Below, piece by piece: positions 55,299-56,489 of a DNA stretch of 56,489 nucleotides. The stretch lies in the NCBI GenBank assembly GCA_002731775.1, contig PCCP01000029.1, forward strand, positions 24,041 through 80,529. The letters run 5' to 3'. The first letter of the stretch is position 1; the number at the start of each line of letters is the position of its first letter. The translations under genes were made by a program, and so were the position numbers. Source of the stretch: Gammaproteobacteria bacterium (GTDB lineage Bacteria; Pseudomonadota; Gammaproteobacteria; Pseudomonadales; Pseudohongiellaceae). Under the pieces are notes generated by a model. It saw only the letters and a list, made by a program, of their open reading frames with translations. It had not been told where the DNA came from and made no database searches.

Positions 55299-55825
55299 TT
55301 AATGCCGGCACGAATAAGCAAGCTTTGATTGCTATGGGCAAAAAACTACATGGCTCTTCGCTGATAGAAGTATTGATTGCATTACTGGTGCTGTCCTTTG
55401 GCATGATGGGCATGGCCGGTGTGCAGTCCGTCAGCCTGCGGGGAAACCAGGCAGCCTACTTCCGTACCCAGGCCACCAGTTTATCCATGGATATCGCTGA
55501 ACGCATGCGTGCCAACCTCGTGGGAGTGGGGGCTCAGGCCTATAATAACGTGGCCGGGGCAGCGTCCGCATCATGTTTTACCATAGTCAGTTGTACCAGC
55601 GCACAGATGGCGGCCCAGGATATCAATGCCTGGGGCGCACAGGTTGCTGCTTTGCTGCCCGGCGGGACTGCAGTCGTTTGCCTCGATTCGGGTGGAGACG
55701 ACGGCACTGCCGCGGCTTTCGCCTGTGATAATATCGGTGCCATCTACGCCATCAAGATCTGGTGGGATGACAATCGGGATGGCGTGGCAAGCGAACGTTA
55801 TGTAACCACGTTTCAACCGCTGTAA
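55295..55825 (+). CDS. pilV: Minor type IV pilin PilV
   Basis: A 176-residue prepilin, second in the operon. Cleavage site KKLHG|SSLIEVLIALLVLS with Glu at +5, then the hydrophobic helix and AGVQSVSLRGNQAAYFRTQA, as in PilV; Cys residues sit in the C-terminal domain. ATG 55295 overlaps the fimT stop (ATGA). A GTG two codons upstream is possible. Confidence 0.88.
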   Translation: MINAGTNKQALIAMGKKLHGSSLIEVLIALLVLSFGMMGMAGVQSVSLRGNQAAYFRTQATSLSMDIAERMRANLVGVGAQAYNNVAGAASASCFTIVSCTSAQMAAQDINAWGAQVAALLPGGTAVVCLDSGGDDGTAAAFACDNIGAIYAIKIWWDDNRDGVASERYVTTFQPL

Positions 55826-55849
55826 CGAAATTCTTGTGACCACAATGCA

Positions 55850-56489
55850 ATGGAATTAAATTTGAACCTAACGCGCAACTGGGGTTTGAGCCTGATCGAA
55901 CTGCTGATCGCTATGGCGCTGGGCCTCACTCTATCGGCCGTTGTGGTACAGGTTTATGTCAGTGCCACGGTTACCGAGCGATCACAGGACGCGCGTTTGC
56001 GATTGCAGGAGAATGGTCGCTTTGCACTTAATTTTCTGTCCCAGGAAATTCGAATGGGGGGCTACCTTGGTTGTCTGGGGGCGCTGAGGGGACCGAACGT
56101 CAATAATACATTGAACGCGCCACCGAACTCGTTTCAACCGCAATTCGGCGTGCAGGGCTGGGAGGCAGGCGGCACCAATCCGGGCACAGTCAACAATAGT
56201 GTGAACGATGTGGCAGTGGTTGCCACTAACACAGCGGAATGGACCTCGGACCCAGGCGGCGTCAACATCATCCCGGTCGTTAACGCGGTGCCAAACTCCG
56301 ATATTATAAGGATTTGGAGCGCTACCGGCAGTGCCGGCGGCGTGGCTGCCATCACCCAGGGTACTCCCCCCACGATCACCGCAGAATCGGCTGTGGGCAT
56401 TCAGGTTAACGATTTTCTTATCATCAGTGACTGCCAACAGGCAGATTTCGTGCAAGCCTGTGCTGTGGTCGCCAACCCGCCACCGGCCA
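55850..56489 (+). CDS. pilW: Minor type IV pilin PilW, N-terminal part (runs off window)
   Basis: An open frame from ATG 55850 to the right edge gives 213 residues. It has the prepilin site NWG|LSLIELLIAMALGL with Glu at +5 (Leu replaces Phe at +1), then the PilW hallmark RLQENGRFALNFLSQEIRMGGYLGC. The C-terminal globular part is cut off. It is the third gene of fimT-pilV-pilW, 24 bases after pilV. In related operons pilX and pilY1 follow. Confidence 0.88.
   Translation, partial: MELNLNLTRNWGLSLIELLIAMALGLTLSAVVVQVYVSATVTERSQDARLRLQENGRFALNFLSQEIRMGGYLGCLGALRGPNVNNTLNAPPNSFQPQFGVQGWEAGGTNPGTVNNSVNDVAVVATNTAEWTSDPGGVNIIPVVNAVPNSDIIRIWSATGSAGGVAAITQGTPPTITAESAVGIQVNDFLIISDCQQADFVQACAVVANPPPA

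Noticed and set aside
1..56489. Search by eye for tRNA, rRNA, CRISPR, transposases, integrases, phage or toxin-antitoxin genes.
   Set aside because: None seen; a covariance-model search would be needed to exclude small RNAs.

Overview
This window looks like a chromosomal segment of a gammaproteobacterium, probably from the marine Pseudomonadales/Cellvibrionales side. The evidence is the gene content and order: a stand-alone FabY-type ketoacyl synthase; the cell-shape and lipoate block proA-nadD-rsfS-rlmH-mrdA-rodA-rlpA-dacA-ybeD-lipB-lipA; the reverse-strand blocks holA-lptE-leuS and corC-ybeY-phoH-miaB; and DUF1820, srkA, slyX, greB and minor type IV pilins. I see no tRNA, rRNA, CRISPR array, transposase, integrase or phage gene. 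Base composition and coding density look even throughout.

Layout. 1-6.3 kb: the tail of a class I fumarase, fabY, an exported metallo-beta-lactamase-fold enzyme, a VanY-like peptidase, a ribosome-hibernation-type protein, DUF1244, greB and a truncated exported protein. 6.4-13.6 kb: dinB, serC-serA, a second metallo-beta-lactamase-fold enzyme, a GIY-YIG protein, a shortened DUF523/DUF1722 protein and nhaC. 13.9-24.4 kb: the forward housekeeping block from proA to lipA, covering proline and NAD synthesis, ribosome silencing and methylation, the elongasome pair PBP2/RodA, RlpA, PBP5 and lipoate synthesis. 24.4-33.7 kb: accessory genes set between lipA and holA, comprising a membrane protein, an operon pairing a fatty-acid-hydroxylase-family enzyme with an Hsp70-like protein, a neurotransmitter:sodium-symporter-family transporter, an apparently Tat-exported haloacid dehalogenase, DUF2164 and an M3 lipoprotein peptidase. 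33.8-43.2 kb: holA-lptE-leuS, an exported cytochrome c fusion, corC-ybeY-phoH and miaB.

43.4-56.5 kb: DUF1820 and srkA; then a four-gene reverse-strand cassette (TlpA-like thioredoxin, DUF4266 lipoprotein, DUF3570 outer-membrane-type protein, ApbE-family flavin transferase); a delta-9-type desaturase; slyX; a membrane-anchored cold-shock-domain protein; a glycine-zipper protein; a PepSY protein with a two-component system; a TSUP permease; and the start of a minor-pilin operon (fimT, pilV, pilW running off the edge) with a near-perfect CRP/Vfr-type palindrome upstream.

The best candidate for an under-described system is the TlpA-DUF4266-DUF3570-ApbE cassette at about 44.9-47.9 kb. It joins a periplasmic thiol-redox protein, a tiny lipoprotein ending in a Cys-Gly-Cys tail, an exported barrel-like protein with two SGAS motifs resembling ApbE flavinylation targets, and an ApbE homologue that lacks a signal peptide and a usual metal-ligand Asp. 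The DUF3570 gene also appears to start at a non-canonical codon, so a standard ORF caller would truncate it and lose its signal peptide.
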